64,000 nucleotides of DNA from an uncultured Paracoccaceae bacterium (GTDB lineage: Bacteria > Pseudomonadota > Alphaproteobacteria > Rhodobacterales > Rhodobacteraceae): the NCBI GenBank assembly GCA_947500055.1, contig CANMQO010000001.1:62001-126000 (forward strand), given 5' to 3'. Both the position numbers and the translations under genes were made by a program. This document shows positions 9,711 to 17,540 of the stretch, piece after piece; the first letter of the stretch is position 1; every line of letters begins with the position of its first letter. Under the pieces are notes generated by a model. That model had not been told where the DNA came from. It saw nothing but the letters and a program-made list of their open reading frames with translations, and searched no databases.

Positions 9711-10289
9711 TTACTGTGCCCTGATCACACGGGCGGCAATATCGAGGTTGATCACATCATCGACGATGTCGCTATATCCTGTCGCCCCGAAATCGGACCG
9801 CCTGACCGTCCCGCTGATCCGGAAACTCAACTGGCTCAGATCGCCCTCTGCCGTACCCTGCTGACGAAAGACAGCCGCGTTCAGGGTCACCGGCCTCGTG
9901 ACGCCCCGAATGGTCAACAGCCCGTCAATCTTGCCCCCGGCGGATAGGTTGCGCGGGTTGTCAGGCCGGATCGCGGTGGATTGAAACCGGATCGTGGGAT
10001 GGGCGCTGGCGTTCAGCACGCTATTTGCTTTCAGCGCCTCAGTCGCAAAGATCAGTCCGGTGCGTGCGCGGGTCACGTCAACGGTGACATCCGCGCTGGA
10101 ATTGCTGAACTGGTCCAGATCTATGATGATCCGGGCGTTGCGCACAGGCATCGAACCACGATTTGGCGCACCGCTGAGCGAATAGACAAAGCCGACTTCG
10201 GACCGGTCAGATTGCAGATTATAGCTGGCGGGTGCTGCAAAGCCGGCAACCGGCGTCAGCATCAGGATCAGGGCAAAAAGGCGTCGCAT
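9711..10289 (-). CDS. YceI family periplasmic lipid-binding protein
   Basis: The 192-residue protein opens with a clear signal peptide (MRRLFALILMLTPVAGFAAP). It then follows the YceI lipocalin-like pattern: YNLQSDRSEVGFVYSLSG, a strand with VDVTRARTG, the SVLNASAHPTIRFQSTAI block and FRISGTVRRSDFGATGY near the end. Family members bind isoprenoid-type lipids in a beta barrel, and some are linked to quinone biogenesis or stress. It is a single gene with its own upstream gap. Confidence 0.88.
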   Translation of the reverse strand: MRRLFALILMLTPVAGFAAPASYNLQSDRSEVGFVYSLSGAPNRGSMPVRNARIIIDLDQFSNSSADVTVDVTRARTGLIFATEALKANSVLNASAHPTIRFQSTAIRPDNPRNLSAGGKIDGLLTIRGVTRPVTLNAAVFRQQGTAEGDLSQLSFRISGTVRRSDFGATGYSDIVDDVINLDIAARVIRAQ

Positions 10290-10447
10290 TTGGTGGCTCC
10301 TTTGATGTCGGTTCTACACCGGTTACGCAGGAGCGCGGTGATTTATTCTGCGGTGTTACATTTGGCTGACGCAAAAATGACGGGCGTTTTTGCCCCGGCC
10401 GGGGCAAGAGCATGACGCATATTGGCGGGGTTCTGCCGCAATGCCGG

Positions 10448-11116
10448 TCAAGGAAAGACGGCTGCCCCTATGACGATAGGATGCAGGAATACCACCAACA
10501 GATAGACAATCCCGCCGGCGCCGATGCGCATGACGGTATCCCGTGATGGCGGCCGAAACCGCCGATGTTTCCGCGTTTCGGACAAAAGTGTTGCCCATCC
10601 ATCGGCCCCAAATTCCCGCCGCTTGCGCCGGTCAATGATGCGGTGCCCCAGAAGGGCAAAAAGCGACAGCACCCCGAACAGCAGAACATGGGCAAGGTCG
10701 CCATTCATCAGCAGGTGCAGCATGGCCCAGAGCGCGAGCACGCCAAGAAGCGGATGCCGGAGATAGCCGATGATACCGGGATCTTCGGGGTCGAACCTGC
10801 TGTTGTTCCTGCCACCAAAGGAAAACGGATTCGGTCGGCCAATCGAAAGTGCAAGGATCAGACAGGCAATCAGCATTCCCAGCCAGACAACAGGCCGATG
10901 CCAGGGGGCCTCTGCCCAGAGTAGCACAAACGGTGCCTGCTGCGCCGTCCGGATCAGAAGCGCAAGCATCAGGAGCGAAAGCGCGGAATAGGTGATGGTA
11001 AATCCGCGTGGTCCAAAAAGGCGGATCAGGCGGTGCTTCACCGGTGGCCGCACGGGGATCGAATGTGTTGCAAAGAAAAGTGCAAAAACACCTGCAAATG
11101 CCAGCCAGTTGTTCAT
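10448..11116 (-). CDS. NnrU family membrane protein
   Basis: The 222-residue protein has about six membrane segments. It also has the NnrU features FFATHSIPVRPPVKHRLIRLFGPRGF near the N terminus and a GIIGYLRHPLLGVLALWAMLHLLMNGDLAHVLLFG core whose histidines are typical of the NnrU/isoprenylcysteine-methyltransferase-like membrane fold. NnrU is linked to nitric-oxide metabolism in denitrifiers, but its reaction is not established. The start at 11116 overlaps the nnrS stop by ATGA, so they are translationally coupled. An upstream in-frame Met inside nnrS was rejected. Confidence 0.85.
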   Translation of the reverse strand: MNNWLAFAGVFALFFATHSIPVRPPVKHRLIRLFGPRGFTITYSALSLLMLALLIRTAQQAPFVLLWAEAPWHRPVVWLGMLIACLILALSIGRPNPFSFGGRNNSRFDPEDPGIIGYLRHPLLGVLALWAMLHLLMNGDLAHVLLFGVLSLFALLGHRIIDRRKRREFGADGWATLLSETRKHRRFRPPSRDTVMRIGAGGIVYLLVVFLHPIVIGAAVFP

Positions 11117-12318
11117 TTGTTTGTGGGCCTCGCCCGCATCAGGGATGGTCCGTATGCGGTGGCAAATCCGGCAAAGGCACCAATCCACAGAACGCCGGAC
11201 AATATATAAAGCGGCATGGCGGATCCAATCCAGAGCGCGGCCGCCAGCCGGGCAAGAACCGCGCCGAGCAATGCCAGATAAATCAACACGGTAGCAGGCC
11301 CGGCGTGCAGTTCCTGGCCTGTATGCCCGCGTGTCGCGCGGGTCATCATGGCCAGCGTCATCAACCCAAACGCCCCCGCCATCCAGATATGCTGGGTCGC
11401 CGCCACGGGGATCAGTTCAGGTTGCAGGATCGAAATACCGGTCAAAACCGCACCGATTGGTACAAATGCGTAACCCAGATGCAAAGTCCAAAGCAGCGGT
11501 TCCGCAAAGGTCTGCATGGATTGCCAGCGGAGCAGGCGGGCAAGATGCAGCCCCCCGACGATCAACAATGCGCCGCCCGTCATCGCGTGACCCGGAACGC
11601 CTATCCACGACGCAAGCGCAACAACAGTGACAACCAGCACGACCTTATCAAAGCGCTGCATCGGTGGAACGGGCAGCCGTGTGGCCTTTCTTTGCACCAG
11701 CCAGTTGCGGGTGAAAGAAGGAACCACGCGCCCGCCGATAACGCAGATCATCATGATGACGACAGATACGCCAAGGCGCAAACCCACGCCCTGCGCCGCG
11801 AACCCGCCGTGGATTGCGTCGATGTGAAACAGCAGGTTTGCCGCAAGAAAGACCAGTAGCAACACAAGAACCACAAGATTGCGCCAGTTCCTGCCTGCAA
11901 TAATCTCGCGCAGGATGACCAGCGCCAAACCAAGGGGAAATGCCAGATCAACCGCCTCGGCAACGCCAATGGGCCATAGTACAGAGGTTGCGACGGCGAT
12001 GCGCCCCGCCACCCAAAGCGCAAAGAGCCAGACAAGTTGCCAGCCCACAACCGGCAGCCGCCCGGTCCAGTTTGGGACAGCGGTCAGCAGGAAACCGGCA
12101 ATGATGGCGCCCAGATAGCCAAACAGAAATTCATGCGCATGCCATGACACCGGGTCCAGCCGGGTTGGCAGCATGGCCTGACCTGACAGCATCATTATCC
12201 ACAGCAGCATGGCCATCGCTGCCCAGACGGCCCCGAACAAAAAGAACGGGCGAAAACCGAAGGAAAACACCGCCGGTCCGGTCCATTGACGGGCTTGTTC
12301 AGAGGTCGTTTGCGTCAT
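11113..12318 (-). CDS. nnrS: NnrS family haem-copper membrane protein
   Basis: The 401-residue polytopic protein has about twelve membrane segments. The family signature is visible as FSFGFRPFFLFGAVWAAMAM near the N terminus, SWHAHEFLFGYLGAIIAGFLLTAVPNWTG with likely haem-ligand histidines, and MMTRATRGHTGQELHAG near the C terminus. NnrS proteins relieve nitric-oxide toxicity by preventing iron-NO complexes from building up. The gene is the second of a likely operon with the DUF6522 gene (overlap of four bases upstream) and nnrU downstream. Confidence 0.92.
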   Translation of the reverse strand: MTQTTSEQARQWTGPAVFSFGFRPFFLFGAVWAAMAMLLWIMMLSGQAMLPTRLDPVSWHAHEFLFGYLGAIIAGFLLTAVPNWTGRLPVVGWQLVWLFALWVAGRIAVATSVLWPIGVAEAVDLAFPLGLALVILREIIAGRNWRNLVVLVLLLVFLAANLLFHIDAIHGGFAAQGVGLRLGVSVVIMMICVIGGRVVPSFTRNWLVQRKATRLPVPPMQRFDKVVLVVTVVALASWIGVPGHAMTGGALLIVGGLHLARLLRWQSMQTFAEPLLWTLHLGYAFVPIGAVLTGISILQPELIPVAATQHIWMAGAFGLMTLAMMTRATRGHTGQELHAGPATVLIYLALLGAVLARLAAALWIGSAMPLYILSGVLWIGAFAGFATAYGPSLMRARPTNK

Positions 12319-12602
12319 TCGGGCACCTTGGGCGCAGGTTTCGGCATCCGGGGCCGAATTGGAAAGCGGGTTTTTTTCAGGATGGCGCCTGTCTGATCAA
12401 CGACAAGCCGAACCGCGCGATCACCATGTATGAATGTCAGACGCGCGCGGCCCGCATCGGCCCCGACACCAGTTTCGCTTTTTGAGGTGATGTCACCACT
12501 GCGCATCAGGGGTTGAATTTTCTCGGGCGGCAGTTTGAACGCCGCCGCAATGACTGTCGCGTCAACGACAAACCCGTCCTGGGTGACTTCAACTTGTGTC
12601 AT
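12315..12602 (-). CDS. DUF6522-like small protein
   Basis: The 95-residue soluble protein (MTQVEVTQDGFVVDATVIAAAF at the start, then a GRARLTFIHGDRAVRLVVDQTG beta-rich half) resembles the DUF6522 family found beside denitrification genes in alphaproteobacteria. It has no cysteines and no signal peptide. Its stop overlaps the nnrS start (ATGA), so it belongs to the same transcription unit. Function is unknown. Its place in the operon suggests a role in nitric-oxide response or nitrogen-oxide reduction. Confidence 0.65.
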   Translation of the reverse strand: MTQVEVTQDGFVVDATVIAAAFKLPPEKIQPLMRSGDITSKSETGVGADAGRARLTFIHGDRAVRLVVDQTGAILKKTRFPIRPRMPKPAPKVPE

Positions 12603-12664
12603 CGCGTCCGGCCCCTGATGACCAGCGCCCCATGCAATCGGTGCGCTGGGGTTTCATTCCACAA

Positions 12665-12820
12665 TCATACGGCAATGACCCAAACGGCAATCAGGCCAAC
12701 CACAAGATAGACAAGCGTGTTGACCATCCAGCGGATCAGGCCCGCATCGCCTTCGGGGTCGACGCCCAGACGTTCGCAGACCTTGGTTCCCGGCCAGAGA
12801 AAAGCTTTGGATAATGACAT
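12665..12820 (-). CDS. 51-residue single-span membrane protein leading the nnrS operon
   Basis: A short frame starts at 12820 and stops at 12665. Its N-terminal half is amphipathic and charged (KAFLWPGTKVCERLGVDPEG). One hydrophobic segment (VNTLVYLVVGLIAVWVIAV) runs to the C terminus. A good ribosome-binding site, AAGGTG, lies seven bases before the ATG. It is 62 bp upstream of the DUF6522 gene on the same strand and is the first gene after the intergenic control region shared with nsrR. Function is unknown. It may be a small partner of a nitrogen-oxide enzyme. Confidence 0.65.
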   Translation of the reverse strand: MSLSKAFLWPGTKVCERLGVDPEGDAGLIRWMVNTLVYLVVGLIAVWVIAV

Positions 12821-12848
12821 CGGTATCACCTTAATAGGTATTCTTGAT

Positions 12849-12864
12849 GCGGAATATATACCGC
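12849..12864. promoter_or_regulatory. Operator-like palindrome in the nnrS/nsrR divergent promoter
   Basis: GCGGAATATATACCGC is a 16-bp inverted repeat with one mismatched pair. It lies between the divergent start codons at 12820 and 12900, in an unusually AT-rich stretch. It could bind the adjacent Rrf2 regulator or overlap a promoter -10 region. The assignment is inferred from symmetry and position only. Confidence 0.45.
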
Positions 12865-12874
12865 TTCTAAATGC

Positions 12875-12887
12875 GCATTGTAAATGC
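12875..12887. promoter_or_regulatory. Possible NsrR operator
   Basis: GCATTGTAAATGC is an inverted repeat, GCATT-N3-AATGC. It resembles half-sites of published NsrR operators, which contain ATGCATTT-type arms. It ends 12 bp before the nsrR start codon, a position suited to autoregulation. The overlapping AATGCGCATT (12870-12879) is itself symmetrical. Confidence 0.4.
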
Positions 12888-12899
12888 TAAATATCGCAT

Positions 12900-13337
12900 A
12901 TGCGGTTGGATAAATTCACTGATTACGCCCTTCGCGTGCTGATGACCCTTGCGGTAAGGGCCCCGGCGCGTGTGCCCACGTCGGAAATTGCAACGCTTTT
13001 TGGACTGTCCGAGAATCACCTGTCAAAAGTGGCAACCGAACTTGTCCGAGAGGGCTTCGCCGCCTCTGAAAGGGGCCGCAATGGTGGTCTTACCCTTGCG
13101 CATCCGGCCGATCAGATCCGGGTGGGGGATGTTGTGCGGGCAATAAAGCGTGATGAACCGGTGGTGGAGTGTTTCGGAACAGATTGTTCCTGTCTTATTC
13201 TGCCGGCTTGTGGGTTGCGCGATCCGCTGGCCGAGGCACAGGAGGCGTTTTTTGCAACGCTGGATCGTTACACACTTGCCGATGTTCTGGGTCCCCGGCA
13301 GGCGCTTGGTGCGTTGCTCAAGGCACAGGCGCGCTAA
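12900..13337 (+). CDS. nsrR: NsrR-type Rrf2 family transcriptional regulator
   Basis: The 145-residue protein has the Rrf2 winged-helix opening MRLDKFTDYALRVLMTLA, a recognition helix region (GLSENHLSKVATELVREGF) and the wing (GRNGGLTLAHPADQI). Cysteines at 91, 96, 98 and 104 (ECFGTDCSCLILPACGL) match the cluster-binding loop of NsrR, which holds an NO-sensitive iron-sulfur cluster. It is divergent from the nnrS operon, so it probably represses that operon until nitric oxide destroys the cluster. I see no clear ribosome-binding site before ATG 12900; a leaderless message is possible. Confidence 0.85.
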   Translation: MRLDKFTDYALRVLMTLAVRAPARVPTSEIATLFGLSENHLSKVATELVREGFAASERGRNGGLTLAHPADQIRVGDVVRAIKRDEPVVECFGTDCSCLILPACGLRDPLAEAQEAFFATLDRYTLADVLGPRQALGALLKAQAR

Positions 13338-13414
13338 CCCGCGCGGCTTGCCTGCAGCGAAAAATCCCCGCAACGGACCTCGTCTTTCCGTGTTTTCAAG
13401 TGCATAGCGGGTGA

Positions 13415-14317
13415 ATGGAAACCTGGATTCTCATCACCCTTGGCGCTGCCTTTGCGCAGACCCTGCGCTTCATGCTGCAAAAACACCTGAAGGCGACGCA
13501 GCTTTCGACGGCGGGGGCGACCTTTGCCAGGTTCATCTATTCAGCGCCGCTGGTGGCGGTGATTGCGATCATCTATGCCAATGTCAGCGGACAGGGGATG
13601 CCGGGGGTTCCTGCATCGTTTTGGCCCTACATGCTGGCTGGTGGCACGTCGCAGATACTGGCGACCATGTGCGTCGTCGCCCTGTTTGCCCGGCGCAATT
13701 TCGCGGTGGGGATCACGTTCAAGAAAACCGAGGTGCTGCTAAGCGCGCTGTTCGGATTTCTGATCCTCGGGGATGTTTTCACATGGCCTGCTATCATGGC
13801 GATCTGCATTGGCTTTGCCGGGGTTCTGCTGCTTGCCGATAATCCAACGGGTGATGGGCCGTGGCGCAGACGGATCTTCAACCGGGCCACGGCGTTGGGG
13901 CTGGGGGCAGGGGTTCTGTTCGGGATATCGGGCAACGGCTATCGCGGGGCATCCCTGTCGCTGGCTGATGGTGATGTGTTTTATCGGGCGATCTTTACAT
14001 TGGCCTGCGTCACGGCATTTCAGACCATCGCAATGGCGGGCTGGCTGATCTGGCGGGAACGGGGTGAGATCACCAAAGTGCTACGGGTCTGGCGCGTTGC
14101 CGGATTGGTCGGGCTGACCAGCATGGCAGGGTCGATCTGCTGGTTCACCGCATTCACATTGCAGAATGCGGCCTATGTGAACGCAGTCGGCCAGATTGAA
14201 CTGCTCTTCTCACTGATCATCGGGGCGTTCGTCTTTGGTGAAAAAGTCACCGCCCGCGAATGGCAGGGGCTTTTGCTGCTGACAGGCAGCATCGTCATGT
14301 TGGTCCTTGTGACCTAG
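13415..14317 (+). CDS. EamA/DMT family transporter
   Basis: The 300-residue protein is very hydrophobic and fits the ten-segment drug/metabolite transporter fold made of two EamA repeats. The repeat ends are visible as GITFKKTEVLLSALFGFLILGDVFTWPAIMAICIGFAGVLLL in the first half and AVGQIELLFSLIIGAFVFGEKVTAREWQGLLLLTGSIVMLVLV in the second. The substrate is unknown. It is a single gene, 77 bp after nsrR. Confidence 0.85.
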   Translation: METWILITLGAAFAQTLRFMLQKHLKATQLSTAGATFARFIYSAPLVAVIAIIYANVSGQGMPGVPASFWPYMLAGGTSQILATMCVVALFARRNFAVGITFKKTEVLLSALFGFLILGDVFTWPAIMAICIGFAGVLLLADNPTGDGPWRRRIFNRATALGLGAGVLFGISGNGYRGASLSLADGDVFYRAIFTLACVTAFQTIAMAGWLIWRERGEITKVLRVWRVAGLVGLTSMAGSICWFTAFTLQNAAYVNAVGQIELLFSLIIGAFVFGEKVTAREWQGLLLLTGSIVMLVLVT

Positions 14318-14780
14318 GCCATGTTGACATTCACGCGCACCATTTGAGAGCGCAGACGCGATTTCCAAGCCGCGTTCACGATGGTGACCAGCTGTCTTGC
14401 GACGGCAGCTACGACGACCCTGTGCTGGGCTTTCCAGCCGCGCGAAGATGCAATTGCCAGGGATCAAAGGCGGTGGTGATCGGATGGCAACAGGCCCAAG
14501 GTTGCCTCAACGACAATCACCAAACCTTAACGCAGCATTCACATGTCCACCGCACGCCCCCTTAACCCCGGAAATCCGCAGAAATGGGTCCGACGCTTTG
14601 CCGACGCCTCGCCGACGCATTGCAGACCGTCCGTTTCGCCCCAAACCCCTGCATTAACCTGTTCCAAGACGATTCGGCCCCGCCGGGGTGTTGCGACCGC
14701 ACGCTCCACCCACCGAGCGTTGCGCCCCCCATATTGCGCTTGCCCTGAAAATCCGCATTTTGGCGGGGTAGGACAAAGGG
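14318..14780. other. 463-bp intergenic stretch upstream of murD
   Basis: No frame in this stretch looks like a gene. It contains the GTCGG-type array at 14590-14627 (read as CCGAC on this strand). The last 130 bases before murD should hold its promoter, since the previous gene is unrelated. I cannot place -35 and -10 boxes with confidence. Confidence 0.5.
14590..14627 (-). repeat. GTCGG array, three exact and one degenerate unit, 11-bp period (locus B)
   Basis: CCGAC (GTCGG on the minus strand) starts at 14590, 14601 and 14612. A degenerate copy, CAGAC, is in phase at 14623. The central unit read on the minus strand, GTCGGCAAAGC, is identical to units at loci C and D. It lies about 160 bp upstream of murD. 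Confidence 0.8.
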
Positions 14781-14786
14781 GTGGTC

Positions 14787-16187
14787 ATGATACCGGTCAG
14801 TGGGTTTGAAGGTCAGACAGTGGCCGTTTTGGGGTTGGGCCGCACGGGCCGGGCGGCGGCGACGGCCTTGCAGGCTGGCGAGGCGCAGGTGATCGTCTGG
14901 GACGATAGCGCCGCCGCAAGGGATGTGGCGGCCGATGATGGGCTGGATGTCGTGGATCTGGGCAAACCGGACGCCATGGATGGTGTCGCCAGCCTGATCG
15001 TCAGCCCGGGCATCCCGCATCTTTACCCCAATCCCAACCCGATTATCGCCGCCGCCTGGGCCGCTGGCGTTCCTGTCGACAATGATATCGGCCTGTTTTT
15101 CCGGTCCTTCGCCACGTCCGATTGGGACAGTTTCGATGTGGCCCCGCGCGTTATCGCGGTCACAGGATCAAACGGGAAATCAACGACATCGGCCCTGATC
15201 CACCATATCCTGATCGAAAACGGGCGGCCTGCGCAGCTTGCGGGCAATATCGGGCGCGGTGTGCTTGATATCGATCCGGCGCAGGATGGGGGGGTGGTGG
15301 TGCTCGAACTCTCCTCCTACCAGTCCGAGTTGGCGCGGGCGCTGACCCCGGATGTCGCTGTTTTTACAAACCTTTCTGCCGATCACCTCGATCGGCATGC
15401 GGGGCTGGGCGGCTACTTTGCCGCCAAACGTCGGCTGCTGACGGAAGGCGGACCCGACCGGGCCGTCATTGGTGTGGATGAGGCTGAGGGCCGGTTCCTG
15501 TGCAACCAGATGATCCAGGGGCCGCAGGATGACCGGGTGATCCGGGTGTCTTCGGGGCAAAAGCTGACGGGGCCAGGCTGGACCGTTTTTGCGCGCAAGG
15601 GCTTCCTGTCTGAATATCGCAAGGGGCGGCAGGTCGGATCCATCGACCTGCGTCATGTCAAGGGCTTGCCCGGCGCCCATAACCACCAGAATGCCTGCGC
15701 GGCTTACGCGGCTTGCCGAACGTTGGGATTGGGGCCCAAAGGGATTGAGGCGGCGATGCATAGCTATCCGGGCCTGCCGCATCGCAGCCAACTGGTCGCC
15801 GAACGGGATGGGGTGCGGTTTGTGAATGACAGCAAAGCCACCAATGTGGATAGCGCCGCCAAGGCGTTGCAGGCGTTTGACAAGATCCGTTGGATCTGTG
15901 GCGGATTGCAGAAAGAGGGCGGGCTGGACGGCCTGCTGCCGCATCTGGGCCATGTGGTCAAAGCCTATGTGATTGGGCGCGAGGCGGAGGATTTTGCCCG
16001 GCAACTGATTGATACGGAAACAGACATTTGCACGACGATGGAAACCGCCGTATCCCGCGCCACTGCCGACGCAAAGCCGGGTGAGGTTGTCTTGCTGGCG
16101 CCTGCAGCGGCTTCTTTCGATCAATATGACAATTTCGAAAAACGGGGCGAGGATTTCATGGCCTGCGTGACAGATGCGACAACGTAA
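14787..16187 (+). CDS. murD: UDP-N-acetylmuramoylalanine-D-glutamate ligase
   Basis: The 466-residue cytoplasmic Mur ligase adds D-Glu to UDP-MurNAc-L-Ala. It has an N-terminal Rossmann-type loop ([15 protein letters not shown]), the ATP-binding [16 protein letters not shown], the central [19 protein letters not shown] and the C-terminal [15 protein letters not shown] block. I choose ATG 14787 (MIPVSGFEG) because AAAGGGG lies at good distance; GTG at 14781 is an alternative. Its stop codon is inside the 28-bp palindrome shared with the convergent flavoprotein gene. Confidence 0.95.
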   Translation: MIPVSGFEGQTVAVLGLGRTGRAAATALQAGEAQVIVWDDSAAARDVAADDGLDVVDLGKPDAMDGVASLIVSPGIPHLYPNPNPIIAAAWAAGVPVDNDIGLFFRSFATSDWDSFDVAPRVIAVTGSNGKSTTSALIHHILIENGRPAQLAGNIGRGVLDIDPAQDGGVVVLELSSYQSELARALTPDVAVFTNLSADHLDRHAGLGGYFAAKRRLLTEGGPDRAVIGVDEAEGRFLCNQMIQGPQDDRVIRVSSGQKLTGPGWTVFARKGFLSEYRKGRQVGSIDLRHVKGLPGAHNHQNACAAYAACRTLGLGPKGIEAAMHSYPGLPHRSQLVAERDGVRFVNDSKATNVDSAAKALQAFDKIRWICGGLQKEGGLDGLLPHLGHVVKAYVIGREAEDFARQLIDTETDICTTMETAVSRATADAKPGEVVLLAPAAASFDQYDNFEKRGEDFMACVTDATT

Positions 16188-16210
16188 GATGGGTTTAAAC
16201 CCATCTTACG
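16183..16210. terminator. 28-bp perfect palindrome containing both convergent stop codons
   Basis: Positions 16183-16210 are perfectly self-complementary about the centre TTTAAA, with arms reading CGTAAGATGGG. The murD stop (TAA, 16185-16187) and the stop of the opposing gene (16208-16206) are symmetrical parts of the two arms. As RNA it would form the same hairpin in either direction, so I infer a bidirectional terminator or 3'-end stabiliser. There is no classical U-tract. A related copy is at 59032-59053. Confidence 0.7.
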
Positions 16211-17384
16211 GGGCCTTGATTGCCTGTCCGGCGGCCCAGCCGGACGACCAGGCCCATTGGAAATTGTAACCGCCCAACCAGCCGGTCACATCCACGCACT
16301 CACCAATAAAATAGAGACCAGGCACCGCCTTCGCCGCCATTGTCTTCGACGATAACCCATCGGTGTCCACCCCACCCAAAGTGACCTCTGCCGTGCGGTA
16401 ACCTTCACTCCCCGATGGCCGTAATACCCAGGCGCCAAGCTGATCACAGATCAGTTTCAGGGCGGCGTCACTTTGATCCCCGATATTGCCGGATAGCGGC
16501 AGCTCGGCCCGCAGATGATCCACCAGCCGGGTGGGCAGATGCTGGCCCAGAACCGTTGTGAACGCCTTGCGCCCGTCGTTCTTCCGTTGATCTTGCAGGG
16601 CATTCAGCAGGGCCCCGCGTGGATCAAGGTTCATCGTAATCGGATCACCTTCTTGCCAATAGGATGAGGCCTGCAACACTGCGGGCCCAGACAATCCACG
16701 ATGGGTAAAGAGGATCGCCTCATCAAAACTTGTGTCACCGGCGGCCACACGCGCCGGGACCGCAACACCCGCCAAGGGCTTGAACCGATCATCGCTGAAT
16801 GTCAGCGGCACAAGACCGGGACGGGGCGTGACCACGGGCAGGCCGAATTGTGCGGCCACCTGATAGCCCAGCCCGGTCGCCCGCATCTTGGGGATCGACT
16901 TGCCGCCGCTGGCCATCACCAGATTGCGGGTGGTCACCTGACGGGCAGCCCCATCCTTGGTCAGGCTCACCGTGAAACGGCTGCCGTCATGGCCAATCTC
17001 GCCAACCTCTGTTTGCAGCCATAACTCTGCGCCAGCCTTCTCAATCTCGGCCCGGAGCATGGCGATAATGTCCTTGGCGCTGCTGTCACAAAACAGCTGG
17101 CCCAGCGTCTTTTCATGCCATGGGATACGGTGCCGATCGACCAGCGCGATAAAATCCCACTGGGTATAGCGGCCAAGGGCAGATTTGGCGAAATGCCTGT
17201 TCTGGCTGATGAAATTATCCGGCCCCGCATGCAGATTGGTGAAGTTGCACCGCCCGCCGCCCGAGATACGGATCTTTTCGCCCGGCGCCTTTGCATGATC
17301 GACCAGCAGAACGCCGGGACCCGCATGGGCGGCGCACATCATGCCCGCAGCACCGGCGCCGATGATCAGGGTTTCAACTTCCAT
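16206..17384 (-). CDS. HI0933/BaiN-like NAD(P)/FAD-dependent oxidoreductase
   Basis: The roughly 392-residue flavoprotein opens with a dinucleotide-binding loop (VETLIIGAGAAGMMCAAHAG). It then shows the family block KIRISGGGRCNFTNLHAGPDNFISQN and ends with the FAD-contacting GLYFIGECVDVTGWLGGYNFQWAWSSGWAAGQ. The family is large and mostly uncharacterised; BaiN is one member. The reaction is unknown. The start could be 17384 or the ATG at 17393; neither has a clear ribosome-binding site. It lies on the opposite strand in the middle of the cell-wall cluster, splitting murD from ftsW. Confidence 0.85.
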   Translation of the reverse strand: MEVETLIIGAGAAGMMCAAHAGPGVLLVDHAKAPGEKIRISGGGRCNFTNLHAGPDNFISQNRHFAKSALGRYTQWDFIALVDRHRIPWHEKTLGQLFCDSSAKDIIAMLRAEIEKAGAELWLQTEVGEIGHDGSRFTVSLTKDGAARQVTTRNLVMASGGKSIPKMRATGLGYQVAAQFGLPVVTPRPGLVPLTFSDDRFKPLAGVAVPARVAAGDTSFDEAILFTHRGLSGPAVLQASSYWQEGDPITMNLDPRGALLNALQDQRKNDGRKAFTTVLGQHLPTRLVDHLRAELPLSGNIGDQSDAALKLICDQLGAWVLRPSGSEGYRTAEVTLGGVDTDGLSSKTMAAKAVPGLYFIGECVDVTGWLGGYNFQWAWSSGWAAGQAIKAP

Positions 17385-17540
17385 GAGCGGCATGTGCCAT
17401 GCGGCGTGGACAAGATCAATTCGCGCCTGACACCGCGAACCACACCCCACCGAATTTCAGTGGAATCAGGCCACAATGCCCGCTATGGTGTCCTCAGACC
17501 CGGAAAACCGGGCGAGCAGAGGCAATATTGGCGGTGATCC

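Noticed and set aside
10392..10405. GCCCCGGCCGGGGC palindrome in the gap between nnrU and the yceI-like gene
   Set aside because: Perfect but short and fully GC; on the coding (minus) strand it is followed by an A-run, not a U-run, so I could not support a terminator.
14318..14560. Possible decayed gene after the EamA transporter
   Set aside because: No frame shows a familiar motif and there is no remnant that I can link to a family.
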